From: Thermoplasmata archaeon
GTDB lineage: Archaea > Thermoplasmatota > E2 > JACPAO01 > JAHFTW01
Assembly: GCA_023269235.1 (NCBI GenBank)
Contig: JAHFTW010000002.1
Span: 1-64,000, forward strand
DNA: 64,000 nt
Reading direction: 5' to 3'
The notes below the pieces were generated by a model. The model saw only the letters and a list, made by a program, of their open reading frames with translations, was not told the origin of the DNA and did no database searches. Numbering within the stretch: the stretch's first letter is position 1; the number at the start of each line of letters is the position of its first letter. Below, in pieces: positions 37,816 to 46,071 of this stretch. A program made the position numbers and the translations under genes.

Positions 37816-38370
37816 TTAGGCGAAGAGCCCGGCCTCGGCGCGCAGGACGGTGCGCCACTGGTCGTCGAGCAGCGTCTCGTAGGAGAGGTCGAGGCGGGCG
37901 TCGCCGGACTCGGACTCCACGATGATGCCGCCCGCGATGGCGGTGGCGCCGGCGTAAGCGTACGGCTTGGCCTTCTCGAGCGTGGCGGCGTCGGCCGCGT
38001 TGCCCCAGACCTTCCCGGCGGGGATGATCTTCTGGGCGCGCGCGACGAGGGCGGTGAGGTGCGCCTGGCGGTTCTTGGCCGGGGCGTCCTTGAGCGCCTT
38101 CAGGATGGCGGCCTTCAGCTCGGCGCGCAGGTGGGCCTCGCCGGAGAGGACGGCCTTGCGGGCGTCCGACTCGGCGCGGCTCGCGACCATCGCGGACGCC
38201 GCCTTGGCCTGGCGCTCGGCGTCGGCGAGGCGGGTCGCCTCGTACGCCTTGGCCTGGCCACGCGCTCCGTCGAGGAGGGTGGCGGCTTCCTTGCGGGCCG
38301 CGGCCAGGATGGCCGCCGCGCGCTGCTCGCCGTCACGCTGGACGTCGGTGATGACCTCCGAGAGTCCCAT
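37816..38370 (-). CDS. atpE: A-type ATP synthase subunit E
   Basis: Peripheral-stalk subunit, 184 residues: a long Ala/Glu/Arg-rich coiled coil (about 5-100) followed by the globular C-terminal head (GGIIVESESGDARLDLSYETLL). It pairs with subunit H to anchor the A1 head. 16 nt after atpK. Confidence 0.93.
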   Translation of the reverse strand: MGLSEVITDVQRDGEQRAAAILAAARKEAATLLDGARGQAKAYEATRLADAERQAKAASAMVASRAESDARKAVLSGEAHLRAELKAAILKALKDAPAKNRQAHLTALVARAQKIIPAGKVWGNAADAATLEKAKPYAYAGATAIAGGIIVESESGDARLDLSYETLLDDQWRTVLRAEAGLFA

Positions 38371-38386
38371 GGGGATCGCTCTCGGG

Positions 38387-38611
38387 TTAGGCCATCTTGC
38401 CCATGAGCAGGAAGGCGATGACGAAGCCGAAGAGAACGATGGTCTCCGGGATGACGGTGAGCGTCAGGCCCTTGCCGAAGTTCTTCTCGTCCTCGGCGGT
38501 CGCGCCGACGGCGGCCGCGCCGATGCCGTACTGGGCGATGGCCGTGCCAATGCCCGCGAGACCGACCGCGAGGCCGGCGCCGATGCCGATGAGTCCAGAT
38601 TCGATGGCCAT
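38387..38611 (-). CDS. atpK: A-type ATP synthase membrane rotor subunit K (c)
   Basis: A 74-residue two-helix hairpin forming the rotor ring. The ion-binding Glu lies in the second helix (TVIPETIVLFGF); the first helix carries a Gln (TAIAQYGIG). Gln plus Glu-Thr resemble Na+-type sites, but the supporting Tyr is Phe here, so the coupling ion is not settled. ATG 38611 has an AAGGAG ribosome site about 10 nt upstream. The frame is open further to 38722, giving a proline-rich 37-residue extension discussed in the findings. Confidence 0.95.
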   Translation of the reverse strand: MAIESGLIGIGAGLAVGLAGIGTAIAQYGIGAAAVGATAEDEKNFGKGLTLTVIPETIVLFGFVIAFLLMGKMA

Positions 38612-38721
38612 TGTGGTGTGCTCCTTGTGTGGTGGGGGGAAGAGGGTGGGAGAGAGGTGGGGAGGAGGGGGTGGAATCGGTGGGGGGAAGGGTCCGTTTT
38701 GGGCTCCGGTGAAGGAGTCCA
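38612..38721 (-). promoter_or_regulatory. Pyrimidine-rich leader before atpK
   Basis: On the coding strand this 110-nt spacer between atpI and atpK is almost all C and T (runs such as CCCCCTCCTCCCC) and ends in AAGGAGCACACCACA before the atpK ATG. All other junctions in the operon are 16 nt or less, so this is a special site. It may boost translation of the rotor subunit, which is needed in many copies per complex. Confidence 0.55.
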
Positions 38722-40827
38722 TTAGGAGGCTTGTTTCGCGCGACGGCCGAACGGTACATAAGGCCGTCCGCCGCCGGTGTAGAACTTGCCGAAAAACTCG
38801 ACGAACTGCAGACGCAGGGACTGCAGCGTGCCCGCGATGATGGCGAGGACAAGAATGAGGCCGAAGGCGGCCAGATACACGAGCCAGCCGACGATGCTGC
38901 CCGTGTTCGCGACGCCGTCGTGGCCGGCGATGACGACGAAGGCGATGTTGCCGAACGCGATGGCCATGCCGGCTTTCGAGGCGCCGATGGCGGCGAGACG
39001 CGTGTAGGAGAGGATGTTGCCGACCAGGCCGGGGATCTCCAGGAGCGCGATGAAGCCGACGCCGATGACGTGCTGGGCGCCCATGTAGAGGAGGACGACC
39101 GAGGCGACGGCGAGGCCGATGCCGGCGTAGCTCAAGGGGGCGGGGGCCAGCAGGGCGACGGCGCCGCCGGCCATGAGGGACAGCCAGGCGCCCTTCTCCT
39201 GGATGGCGAGCTTGAGGCCGTGCGCCTTCGCGACATTGCGGAAGCCGAGCAGGAGGCCGAGGATGACGTGGACGAGGCCGATGAGCATGCCCCAGACGAG
39301 GAGCGCGAGGACGTCGTGCGTCTTGGAGTACCAGCCGAGGACGATCGGGCCGGCGGCGAGGTGGACGTCGGTGTGCGGCGCGAGGAGGGCGCCGAGGCCG
39401 CTTCCGGCCGCGTGGGCGGCCTCCGCGACGTCCGCGTGCGTGAGGTGGAAGAAGCCGGTCGTGTCGAGGTGGAGCCCCAGGATGTTGGCCCAGGACAGGT
39501 CGCCTTCGAGGGCGGCCTCGTGGGGGACGACGAAGTGGATGCCGAGCGCTTCGCCGAAGACGAAGAGGCCGACGAGGGCACTCATGACGCCGCCCATGAA
39601 GATGCCACGGCCGACGGCGGGGCCACCAATGCCGAAGACCTTGTTGGTCTTGAGGAACCAGCCGACCGCCATGATGAGGAGGCCGACCGCGACGTCGCCG
39701 ACCATGAGGCCGAAGAAGAGCGGGAAGAAGACCAGCATGAGCTTGCTGGGGTCCACCTCGTTGTAGCGCGGCTTGCCCAGTAGGCCGAGGAAGAACTCGT
39801 AGGGCTTGGCGGGGCCCTTGTTGCTGAGGTGGACGGGAGGCTCCTCGGCGGCCGTGGAGGCGTGGTGCTCCTCGTGGGCGCCGGCCGCATGCTCGGTAGC
39901 GTGCTCGCCGTGCTTGTGGTGTTCGGCGTGGACAGCCTCCATGGGGGCGTCGCCGAGGTTCTCCAGGTAGAGCTGCTCGCCGAAGCGGGCCTTCAGGGCC
40001 GAGCGGACGGCGTCGAGGTGGCCGGCGGGGACCCAGCCCTCGATGTGGAACGTGGTCGCGGTGACGCCGAACTGAAGCGGCGCCTGCGTCTGCTCGACCG
40101 TGGAGGCGAGCGTGGCCTCAAGGGCGGCGAGGCGGGGGCCCCACGCGGTGCGCAGGGCGACGAGGTCGGCCTCGGCCTTAGCGAGGTCGGCCTGGAGGCT
40201 CGTTCGCTGGGCCGCGAGCTGGCTAAGGCGCTGGGCCGGGACGCCGGTGCCGGCGGGGACGGTGATGGAGTTGAAGCCGGCCGCCGCGAGCGCCTTCTCG
40301 GTGGCAGGGGCCTGGGCGAGGGGGGCGACGACGGCGAGGACGGAGCCGGAGCGGCTTGCCTCGACGCCCGCCGGGAGGACGGGCTCGGTGCGGGACGTGC
40401 CGACGAAGAGGCGGACGGAGCGCAGCGAGGCGGCGAGGCCGAGGTCGAGGCCCAGGCCGGCGAGCGGCTGGAGGGAGGACTCCTCGGAGTCCAGGCCGGC
40501 AAGCTTGGAGCGCAGGCCAGTGGCGCGGTCGAGGGCGGGTTGGAGCGCCTTCTGCGCCTCGCTGAGCGACACGGGGGTGCCAGCCGATGGGGCACGGCCG
40601 AAATCCTCGGAGCCGAGCGCCTTGACGAGGCCGCGCAGCGCGACGAGGTCGGCGCTCGCCGCGTCGCCGGCGGGAAGGGGGGTGCCGATGCGGGTCGTGC
40701 CCGTCGGGTCGGCGTAGTCCTCGATGTGGAGGACACCTTGGGCGTGGAGGGTGGCGATGGCGCCGGCGAGATGGCTGGAGTGCCCTCCGATGAGGAGACG
40801 AGCCATGCGGGCCGGCAGGAACGCCAT
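38722..40827 (-). CDS. atpI: A-type ATP synthase subunit I (a)
   Basis: Membrane stator subunit (701 residues). The soluble N-terminal half (coiled, about 1-330) bridges the peripheral stalks; the C-terminal half has about eight helices with the ion path, including AIGASKAGMAIAFGNIAF. Oddity: a His-rich insertion at about residues 296-321 has nine His in 23 residues. The stop overlaps a downstream ATG (TAATG) and its start overlaps atpH (TGATG). Confidence 0.95.
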   Translation of the reverse strand: MAFLPARMARLLIGGHSSHLAGAIATLHAQGVLHIEDYADPTGTTRIGTPLPAGDAASADLVALRGLVKALGSEDFGRAPSAGTPVSLSEAQKALQPALDRATGLRSKLAGLDSEESSLQPLAGLGLDLGLAASLRSVRLFVGTSRTEPVLPAGVEASRSGSVLAVVAPLAQAPATEKALAAAGFNSITVPAGTGVPAQRLSQLAAQRTSLQADLAKAEADLVALRTAWGPRLAALEATLASTVEQTQAPLQFGVTATTFHIEGWVPAGHLDAVRSALKARFGEQLYLENLGDAPMEAVHAEHHKHGEHATEHAAGAHEEHHASTAAEEPPVHLSNKGPAKPYEFFLGLLGKPRYNEVDPSKLMLVFFPLFFGLMVGDVAVGLLIMAVGWFLKTNKVFGIGGPAVGRGIFMGGVMSALVGLFVFGEALGIHFVVPHEAALEGDLSWANILGLHLDTTGFFHLTHADVAEAAHAAGSGLGALLAPHTDVHLAAGPIVLGWYSKTHDVLALLVWGMLIGLVHVILGLLLGFRNVAKAHGLKLAIQEKGAWLSLMAGGAVALLAPAPLSYAGIGLAVASVVLLYMGAQHVIGVGFIALLEIPGLVGNILSYTRLAAIGASKAGMAIAFGNIAFVVIAGHDGVANTGSIVGWLVYLAAFGLILVLAIIAGTLQSLRLQFVEFFGKFYTGGGRPYVPFGRRAKQAS

Positions 40828-41144
40828 CAGAAGGTCCCCTCAAGGGTCTTCACGGCGCGCTCGGCGGCGGCGGGCAGGCCGGCCTCGACGCGCTTCTTGG
40901 CGTCCGCGGCCTTCTTCTGGCCGGCGGCGACGGTCCGCGCGGCCTCGGCCTCGGCGGCCTTCCGCGCGGCCTCGACGCGCGACTGGTGGGCGAAGTCGGC
41001 CTGGGCGCGGCCCTCGGCGAGGATGGCCTCGGCCTGGCGGCGGGCGTCGGCGACGATGGCCTTCGCCTCGGCCTCGGCGGTGGCGACGCGCTTGTCGGCC
41101 CCCGTCTCGGCGTCCTTGATCTTGAGCAGCAGGTCGCTCTTCAC
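40827..41144 (-). CDS. atpH: A-type ATP synthase subunit H
   Basis: A 105-residue coiled-coil peripheral-stalk subunit, almost entirely Ala/Glu/Lys/Arg (DLLLKIKDAETGADKRVATA), the usual first gene of an archaeal ATP synthase operon. The start is GTG 41144, with a TATA-like box about 36 nt upstream. Confidence 0.88.
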   Translation of the reverse strand: MKSDLLLKIKDAETGADKRVATAEAEAKAIVADARRQAEAILAEGRAQADFAHQSRVEAARKAAEAEAARTVAAGQKKAADAKKRVEAGLPAAAERAVKTLEGTF

Positions 41145-41176
41145 AGGCCCTCTCCAGGGCGCGCCAGAGAGGGGGG

Positions 41177-41184
41177 TTATTTCA
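41177..41184 (-). promoter_or_regulatory. TATA-like box of the ATP synthase operon
   Basis: TGAAATAA on the minus strand, about 36 nt before the atpH GTG, is the clearest AT-rich element near the operon and gives a short leader of about 10 nt. Confidence 0.5.
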
Positions 41185-41292
41185 GCGCTTGGCCGCGCGC
41201 GGCGCCGCTTCCGGTGGAAGGCCGTCCATCGGGTTGGATGGAGGAGAGAAGATCGGCCGAGGGCACCGCTCGGCACGTTGCTCCAGCCGGCG

Positions 41293-43608
41293 TTATTCCG
41301 GTTGGAAGTAGCGCTGCACGGTGAGCATGCGGCGCGCCAGCCAATGGCTGCTGCCGCGCTCGGAGGCGACGCGCATGAGGAGGACGTTGCCGGGGGCGCG
41401 GTCGGCGATCTCCTGGGTGCGCGGCCCAAGCAGGCTGCGGCGCCATGGGCGCGGTGCCATGCTCGCTCCCAGGACGAGGAGGTCCTGGCCGCGGCTCGCC
41501 TCGAGCACCTTGGCCACGGTGGGGCCGTTTGCGAGCTCGGTGTCGAGGACGGCGCCGGGGACCGCGTTCTGGGCGACGGTGGCCTGGGTCCGGGCGCGCT
41601 CGCCGTCCGTGTCGCTCCCGGTCAGGACGTGGAGGATCTTGGCACGGCCGCCCCAGCTCTTGGCGATGGCGGTGCCGACCCGGATGCCCAGCGACGCCTG
41701 GGCGCCCGCGGTGACGAGCACGCGCCCGCCCGCGACCTCCGGGGTGCGCAGGCGCAGAAGCCCGAGGTCGCAGGGCGGGTACGCGAGCAGTCCGCTGGTG
41801 GGCTGGCCCACGGTGGCGCGCGCTTGGCCGCTCATGAGGAGCAGGCTGCTGCCCTCCTCCTTCGCGGCGTCGCGCACCATGGCGTCGAGGTTGTGGCCGA
41901 TGCGCACCATCGTCGTGGCGGGGACGCCCGCCGGAAGCGCGGCGCGCGCCTCGGCGAGCAGCGTGCGGTCGCGCTGGAAGGCCTGCCCCTCGGCGAGCGG
42001 GGTGAGCTCAGGGACGAGGATGGGTTGCAGGAAGACGACCTCGCCGTCGAGGCTCTGCGCGACGGCGCCGGCGGTGCGTGACAGGGCGCGCGCCATGCTC
42101 GGGGCGGGGCTCAGGAGCAACACGAGGATGCGGTACGCGCGGCGGTCCTGGCGCACCATCGGGAGGGGGATGAGCGGCAGGGGAGTGGGCGGCGCGCTCG
42201 TCTCCCGGGGCCGAACGTAGAGGTAGTACGCGAGCAGGCCCACGCCGAGCCAGGCGAGCGTGACGTACCACGCGAGCGGGGAATACTTGAACAGATAGAC
42301 GGCGAGGAAGAATTTCGTCAAGATGCCGACGATGGGGACGATGGGAAAGAGCGGCGCGCGGAAGCCGAAGCGTTCGGCGGGGATGACCTTGCGGAGCTTG
42401 ATGTAGGCCAGGTTCACCAGGAGGAACAGAAGGAGGAACATCACGTCGGCGCTGGCGGCGACGGCCTCGATGGGGAACACCGTCATGATGAGCGTCAGGA
42501 CCCCGGAGCCGAGCACCGCCGTGTGGGGGGTGCGGCGTTTCGGGTGGACCTTGCCGAAGACGCGCGGCAGGTTGCCGTCGCGGCCCATCGCGAAGCTGAC
42601 GCGGGAGCTGGAGTAGATGGTGGCGTTGAGCGCCGTGAGCTGAAGCAGCAGGGCGGCCCCCGCGATGAGCACGGTGCCGTACGGCATGATCTGCGCCGCC
42701 ACGGTGGCCAGCGCGCGCTCCTTAAGGACGCCCAGATAGACCCAGCTTGGGCCGCCATCGGGCGCCGCCGTCGTCCCCAGCGCGATGAAGGCGATGAGGA
42801 GCATGATGACCCAGGCGATGAGGAAGCTCGCCCAGATGGCGCGCGGGATGTTGCGGCGCGGGTTTTGGATCTCCTCGGAGGTCTGCGAGATGATCTCGTA
42901 GCCCTCGAACGCGATGAACGTGATGCCCATCGCGAGGAAGACGTTTGACATTCCCGTGAGCGTGCTGGAGCCGCCGAAGAACGGGAACAGGTTGGCGTTC
43001 ACGAGCTCCGGCTGGTGCGCGACGCGCCACAGGCCGAAGCCGATGAACACGATGACCAGCAGGAGGACGAAGCTGTTGACGACGTTCTCCGTCTTGATGC
43101 CGATCTTGACGCCGACGTAGTTGAGGCCAACGAAGAGCGCGCACAGGCCGAGGGCCAGCCCCTTGAGGAGCCAGAAGGACTCGCCCTCCAACCAGCCGGC
43201 GTAGTGGGCGAGGGTGAGGATGAAGGCGGCGCTCGCGATCGAGTAGAGGGCGCACGCGATGACGTGACTGAACCAGCTGAACCAGCCGCCCAGGAACCCG
43301 TACGGCTGCCCGAGGCCCTGCTTGACCCACAAGTAGCCCCCCCCGGCGTCGTCGGAGGCGGAGCCGAGCTCGGCGTACACCAGCAGCGTCGGGATGGTGA
43401 TGAAGCCGTTCAGGAAGAGCGCCAGGATGATGGCAGGCCCGGCGACGCCCGCCGCGAGACCGAGGAGGACGAACACGCCACCGCCCATCAGCGCCCCGAC
43501 CCCCATCATCGTGGCGTCGAGCAGGGTGATCTCGCGCGCCAGCCGGACCTCGCCCTCGCCCGACTCCCCGGACGGGGCTGGGCTGGGTGCGTTCGCGGGC
43601 GGCTCCAC
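41293..43608 (-). CDS. APC-superfamily amino-acid permease fused to two UspA domains
   Basis: A 771-residue transporter: about 12 helices of the amino acid/polyamine/organocation type (ITLLDATMMGVGALMGGGVF, SASDDAGGGYLWV, FEGYEIISQTSEEIQNP), then a cytoplasmic tail with two UspA-like domains (from about residues 520 and 660). The fused UspA modules are usual in archaeal cationic amino-acid permeases and may bind nucleotides to regulate uptake. GTG 43608 is chosen because a TATA-like box is 28 nt upstream and the longer frame would read through palindromic hairpins. Confidence 0.9.
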   Translation of the reverse strand: MEPPANAPSPAPSGESGEGEVRLAREITLLDATMMGVGALMGGGVFVLLGLAAGVAGPAIILALFLNGFITIPTLLVYAELGSASDDAGGGYLWVKQGLGQPYGFLGGWFSWFSHVIACALYSIASAAFILTLAHYAGWLEGESFWLLKGLALGLCALFVGLNYVGVKIGIKTENVVNSFVLLLVIVFIGFGLWRVAHQPELVNANLFPFFGGSSTLTGMSNVFLAMGITFIAFEGYEIISQTSEEIQNPRRNIPRAIWASFLIAWVIMLLIAFIALGTTAAPDGGPSWVYLGVLKERALATVAAQIMPYGTVLIAGAALLLQLTALNATIYSSSRVSFAMGRDGNLPRVFGKVHPKRRTPHTAVLGSGVLTLIMTVFPIEAVAASADVMFLLLFLLVNLAYIKLRKVIPAERFGFRAPLFPIVPIVGILTKFFLAVYLFKYSPLAWYVTLAWLGVGLLAYYLYVRPRETSAPPTPLPLIPLPMVRQDRRAYRILVLLLSPAPSMARALSRTAGAVAQSLDGEVVFLQPILVPELTPLAEGQAFQRDRTLLAEARAALPAGVPATTMVRIGHNLDAMVRDAAKEEGSSLLLMSGQARATVGQPTSGLLAYPPCDLGLLRLRTPEVAGGRVLVTAGAQASLGIRVGTAIAKSWGGRAKILHVLTGSDTDGERARTQATVAQNAVPGAVLDTELANGPTVAKVLEASRGQDLLVLGASMAPRPWRRSLLGPRTQEIADRAPGNVLLMRVASERGSSHWLARRMLTVQRYFQPE

Positions 43609-43631
43609 CAGGCCCGGCCACTTGGGTCTTG

Positions 43632-43641
43632 GACGTAAGGG
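43632..43641 (-). promoter_or_regulatory. TATA-like box for the APC-UspA gene
   Basis: CCCTTACGTC on the minus strand is centred about 28 nt before GTG 43608 and supports this start codon and a leaderless transcript. Confidence 0.5.
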
Positions 43642-43683
43642 TGCTGGTGGCGTTTCCAGAGGAGAAAGGGCACCGGTCGGGGT

Positions 43684-43705
43684 CCAGGGGGCCTCAGCCC
43701 CCTGG
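43684..43705. repeat. Hairpin 1 of the array, GGGGTCCAGGGGG type
   Basis: CCAGGGGGC, loop CTCA, GCCCCCTGG: a perfect 9-bp stem. Flanks and outer stem match the hairpin at 1903-1925 read on the minus strand, so it is a second copy of that repeat. Confidence 0.75.
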
Positions 43706-43714
43706 CGGGAGATA

Positions 43715-43740
43715 GCCTTGAGCGCAGGAGCGCTCAAGGC
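43715..43740. repeat. Hairpin 2 of the array
   Basis: GCCTTGAGCGC, loop AGGA, GCGCTCAAGGC: a perfect 11-bp stem. Not related in sequence to hairpin 1 but placed in the same array between tRNA-Leu and the permease gene. Confidence 0.75.
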
Positions 43741-43751
43741 GCAGCGACTGC

Positions 43752-43786
43752 CTTTTGCGAGGGGTCGCGAAGCGACCCCTCAAAAG
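43752..43786 (-). terminator. Hairpin 3, terminator-like, directly after tRNA-Leu
   Basis: A 10-bp stem GAGGGGTCGC / GCGACCCCTC with a GAA loop, extended by CTTTT / AAAAG on the outside with a two-base bulge. It begins on the base next to the tRNA-Leu discriminator, so the tRNA transcript runs into CTTTT and then the stem. It probably stops or trims the tRNA operon transcript. Confidence 0.6.
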
Positions 43787-43870
43787 TGCGGGAGATCGGA
43801 TTTGAACCGATGAACCACGAAGGACTAGCACCTCAAGCTAGCGCCGTTGGCCAAGCTTGGCAACTCCCGC
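43787..43870 (-). tRNA. tRNA-Leu (anticodon GAG)
   Basis: An 84-nt class II tRNA. The acceptor stem GCGGGAG pairs with CTCCCGC, the discriminator is A and CCA is not encoded. The anticodon arm CTAGC-TTGAGGT-GCTAG gives anticodon GAG, reading CUC/CUU. A long variable arm is present, and the T arm CGGTTCAAATCCG is intact. No intron. Confidence 0.95.
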
Positions 43871-43909
43871 GGGGGCGAATGGGGGAAAAGGTGCCGGGGG
43901 ACCGGCCAG

Positions 43910-43993
43910 CGCGAGGAGAGAGATTTGAACTCTCATGCCCAAGAGGGCACGGCCTTAGCAGGGCCGCGCAATACCAGGTTATGCGATCCCCGC
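43910..43993 (-). tRNA. tRNA-Ser (anticodon GCT)
   Basis: An 84-nt class II tRNA. Acceptor GCGGGGA pairs with TCCTCGC (one G-T pair), the discriminator is G as usual for Ser, and CCA is not encoded. The anticodon loop CTGCTAA gives GCT (AGC/AGU codons). A long variable arm and T arm GAGAG-TTCAAAT-CTCTC are present. It lies 39 nt upstream of tRNA-Leu with no obvious promoter between them, so both are probably one transcript. Confidence 0.95.
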
Positions 43994-44023
43994 ACGCGGC
44001 GAACCGCGCGACTTAGGGTGCCC

Positions 44024-44030
44024 ATTTAAC
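44024..44030 (-). promoter_or_regulatory. TATA box of the tRNA-Ser/tRNA-Leu unit
   Basis: GTTAAAT on the minus strand stands out in a GC-rich context about 34 nt before the 5' end of tRNA-Ser, a good distance for an archaeal promoter with a short 5' leader removed by RNase P. Confidence 0.6.
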
Positions 44031-44050
44031 CGTTCTTGGCCGGCTTCTCC

Positions 44051-45094
44051 TTAGGCGGGCGGCGCGGAGCCCGGCGTGTAGCCCGGAAGGTCATGCGGCG
44101 CGAGGGGGGCGCGCAGGCTGTTGTTGCGCAAGCCCTGGACGACTTGGCCGATGGCCTGGGCGTCCACGCCGTAGTGGCGGTAGAGGTCTTTCGGGTCGCC
44201 GGACTGCGTGAAGCCGTCCTGGACGCCGACGCGCCAGAGCTTGGCGGCCACGCCTTCGCCGGCGAGGCACTCCGCGACGGCGGAGCCGAGGCCGTTGTGG
44301 ATGAAGTGGTCCTCGGCGCTCACGACGTAGCCGGTCTCGCGGCCGGCCTTGGCGATGAGGGTGCGGTCGATGGGCTTGACGGAGGCCATCGCGATGACGC
44401 GGACGCTGAGGCCCTTGGCTTTCAGGTCCTTGGCGGCGATGAGCGCCTCCTGGACCTGGGGGCCGTTGGCGATGATGGCGGCGTCGGAGCCGTCCTGGAG
44501 GACGTGGCCCTTTCCCCACTGGAACTCGTAGTCCGAGTCAAAGAGGACGGGGGCTGCGGCGCGCGTGCTGCGCATGTAGGCGGGGCCGGGGCGGAGGTAC
44601 ATGGCGAGGACCGCCGAGGCGGCCTCGACCGCGTCGCAGGGGGCGACGACGCCCATGTGCGGGAGCGTGCGGAAGACGCCGATGTCCTCGAGGGAGTGGG
44701 CGCTGCTGCCATCTTGGCCGGTCATGAGGCCGCCGTGGGAGCCGCAGAACTTGACGTTCAGCTTCTGGCGCGCCACGCAGTTGCGCACCTGCTCCCAGCC
44801 GCGCTGGAGGAAGATGGCGAACGAGCTCGCGAACGGGGTCTTGCCCATGTGGGCGAGGCCGGCGGCGGTGACGACCATGTCCTGCTCGCTGATGCCCATC
44901 TGGTAGAACCGGTGCGGGTATTCCTTGGCGAACCAGTGCGAGCGCGTGGACTCGGCCAAATCGGCGTCGAGCGCGACGACGTCGGCGTGCGTGCGGCCGA
45001 CCTCGAGGAGGCCCTTGCCGTAGCCGTCGCGGATGCTGACCTTGTCGCCGAGCTTCCATCCGTGCGGGACGGAGCCCGCGGAGCCGGCAGCCAT
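44051..45094 (-). CDS. Transketolase, C-terminal subunit
   Basis: Second half of a split transketolase (347 residues): pyrimidine-binding domain (DADLAESTRSHWF, FYQMGISEQDMVVTAAGLA with the catalytic Glu) and the C-terminal domain (AAIIANGPQVQEAL, SAEDHFIHNGLGSA). Works with the N-terminal subunit encoded directly upstream to shift two-carbon units between sugar phosphates. The ATG overlaps the upstream stop (TAATG). Confidence 0.93.
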   Translation of the reverse strand: MAAGSAGSVPHGWKLGDKVSIRDGYGKGLLEVGRTHADVVALDADLAESTRSHWFAKEYPHRFYQMGISEQDMVVTAAGLAHMGKTPFASSFAIFLQRGWEQVRNCVARQKLNVKFCGSHGGLMTGQDGSSAHSLEDIGVFRTLPHMGVVAPCDAVEAASAVLAMYLRPGPAYMRSTRAAAPVLFDSDYEFQWGKGHVLQDGSDAAIIANGPQVQEALIAAKDLKAKGLSVRVIAMASVKPIDRTLIAKAGRETGYVVSAEDHFIHNGLGSAVAECLAGEGVAAKLWRVGVQDGFTQSGDPKDLYRHYGVDAQAIGQVVQGLRNNSLRAPLAPHDLPGYTPGSAPPA

Positions 45095-45978
45095 TACGCA
45101 GCCACCTCCGGGGTCCACTTCTCGCCGAGCTCAGCCATCGCCTTGACCATCTCGTCCTTGGTGAGGGCGCGGCCGTGGAACTCGGGCTTGCCGACCATGA
45201 AGCTGACGCCGTGGCCTTTTTGGGTGTCCATGACGAGGCACTGCGGCTGGCCCTTCACGGCGTCGGCCTCGTCGAAGGCCTCCAGGATGGCCTTCATGTC
45301 GTGGCCCGGGACGTTCTTCGTCCAGAACCCGAACGCCTTGAACTTCGCCGCGATGTCGCCGAGGTCCTTGACGTCCTTCGTCCAGCCGTCAATCTGGATC
45401 TTGTTGGCGTCCACGATGACGGTGACATTGTCGAGCTTGCGGTGGCTGCTGGTGAGCGCCGACTCCCAGATGTTGCCTTCTTGCAGTTCGCCGTCGCCGA
45501 GGACGACGATGACGCGGCCGGCGCGGCCGTCGATGCGCTTGGCGAGGGCGCAGCCGTTGCCGTAGCCGAGCCCCATGCCGAGGCTTCCCGTGCTCATCTC
45601 GATGCCGGGGATCTTGCGGTCGGCATGGCCCTGGAGGAGACTGCCGAAGCGGCGCAGCTTGCCGAACTCGCTCTTGGGGAAGAAGCCCAAGTCACCGAGG
45701 ATGGCGTAGAGGCCGGGGGCGCAGTGGCCCTTGCTGAGAATGAAGATGTCACGGTCCGGGTCGCGCGGGTTCTGCGGGCTGATGTTCATGCGGTTATGAT
45801 AGAGCGCGACGAGGAATTCCGCCATCGAGAAGGAGCCCCCCGGGTGGCCGGAGCCTGCGCCGAACGTCATCTTGAGGGTCTCGACGCGCAGGAGGCGGGC
45901 CTTCTCTTGGAGCTCGGGAATCGTGAGGAGCTTGCGCGCCGGGTCCGCCACGAGTCCAGCGACGGGGGGGTCGGGCAT
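45094..45978 (-). CDS. Transketolase, N-terminal (TPP-binding) subunit
   Basis: A 294-residue first half: GAGSGHPGGSFSMAEFL, ILSKGHCAPGLYAIL, STGSLGMGLGYGNG and the TPP/Mg motif GDGELQEGNIWESA ... DANK. A separate N- and C-subunit is the usual archaeal arrangement and supplies pentoses in the non-oxidative pathway. Operon of two genes, divergent from the lipoprotein at 46072. Confidence 0.94.
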   Translation of the reverse strand: MPDPPVAGLVADPARKLLTIPELQEKARLLRVETLKMTFGAGSGHPGGSFSMAEFLVALYHNRMNISPQNPRDPDRDIFILSKGHCAPGLYAILGDLGFFPKSEFGKLRRFGSLLQGHADRKIPGIEMSTGSLGMGLGYGNGCALAKRIDGRAGRVIVVLGDGELQEGNIWESALTSSHRKLDNVTVIVDANKIQIDGWTKDVKDLGDIAAKFKAFGFWTKNVPGHDMKAILEAFDEADAVKGQPQCLVMDTQKGHGVSFMVGKPEFHGRALTKDEMVKAMAELGEKWTPEVAA

Positions 45979-46071
45979 AAGGCTTCATCCCGCCCGGCGG
46001 AGAACGCGGGGGGTCCGGCCGGCCACCCCCTTACAGAAACCTCTTGAAGAAACGGTGCTGGTCGGCTCTTC

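Noticed and set aside
38387..38611. Sodium-specific ATP synthase rotor
   Set aside because: Gln in helix 1 and Glu-Thr in helix 2 fit a Na+ site, but the supporting Tyr is Phe, so ion specificity is left open.
43609..43737. N-terminal extension of the APC-UspA permease by 43 codons
   Set aside because: It would be translated from the perfect hairpins of a repeat array; GTG 43608 has a TATA-like box 28 nt upstream.
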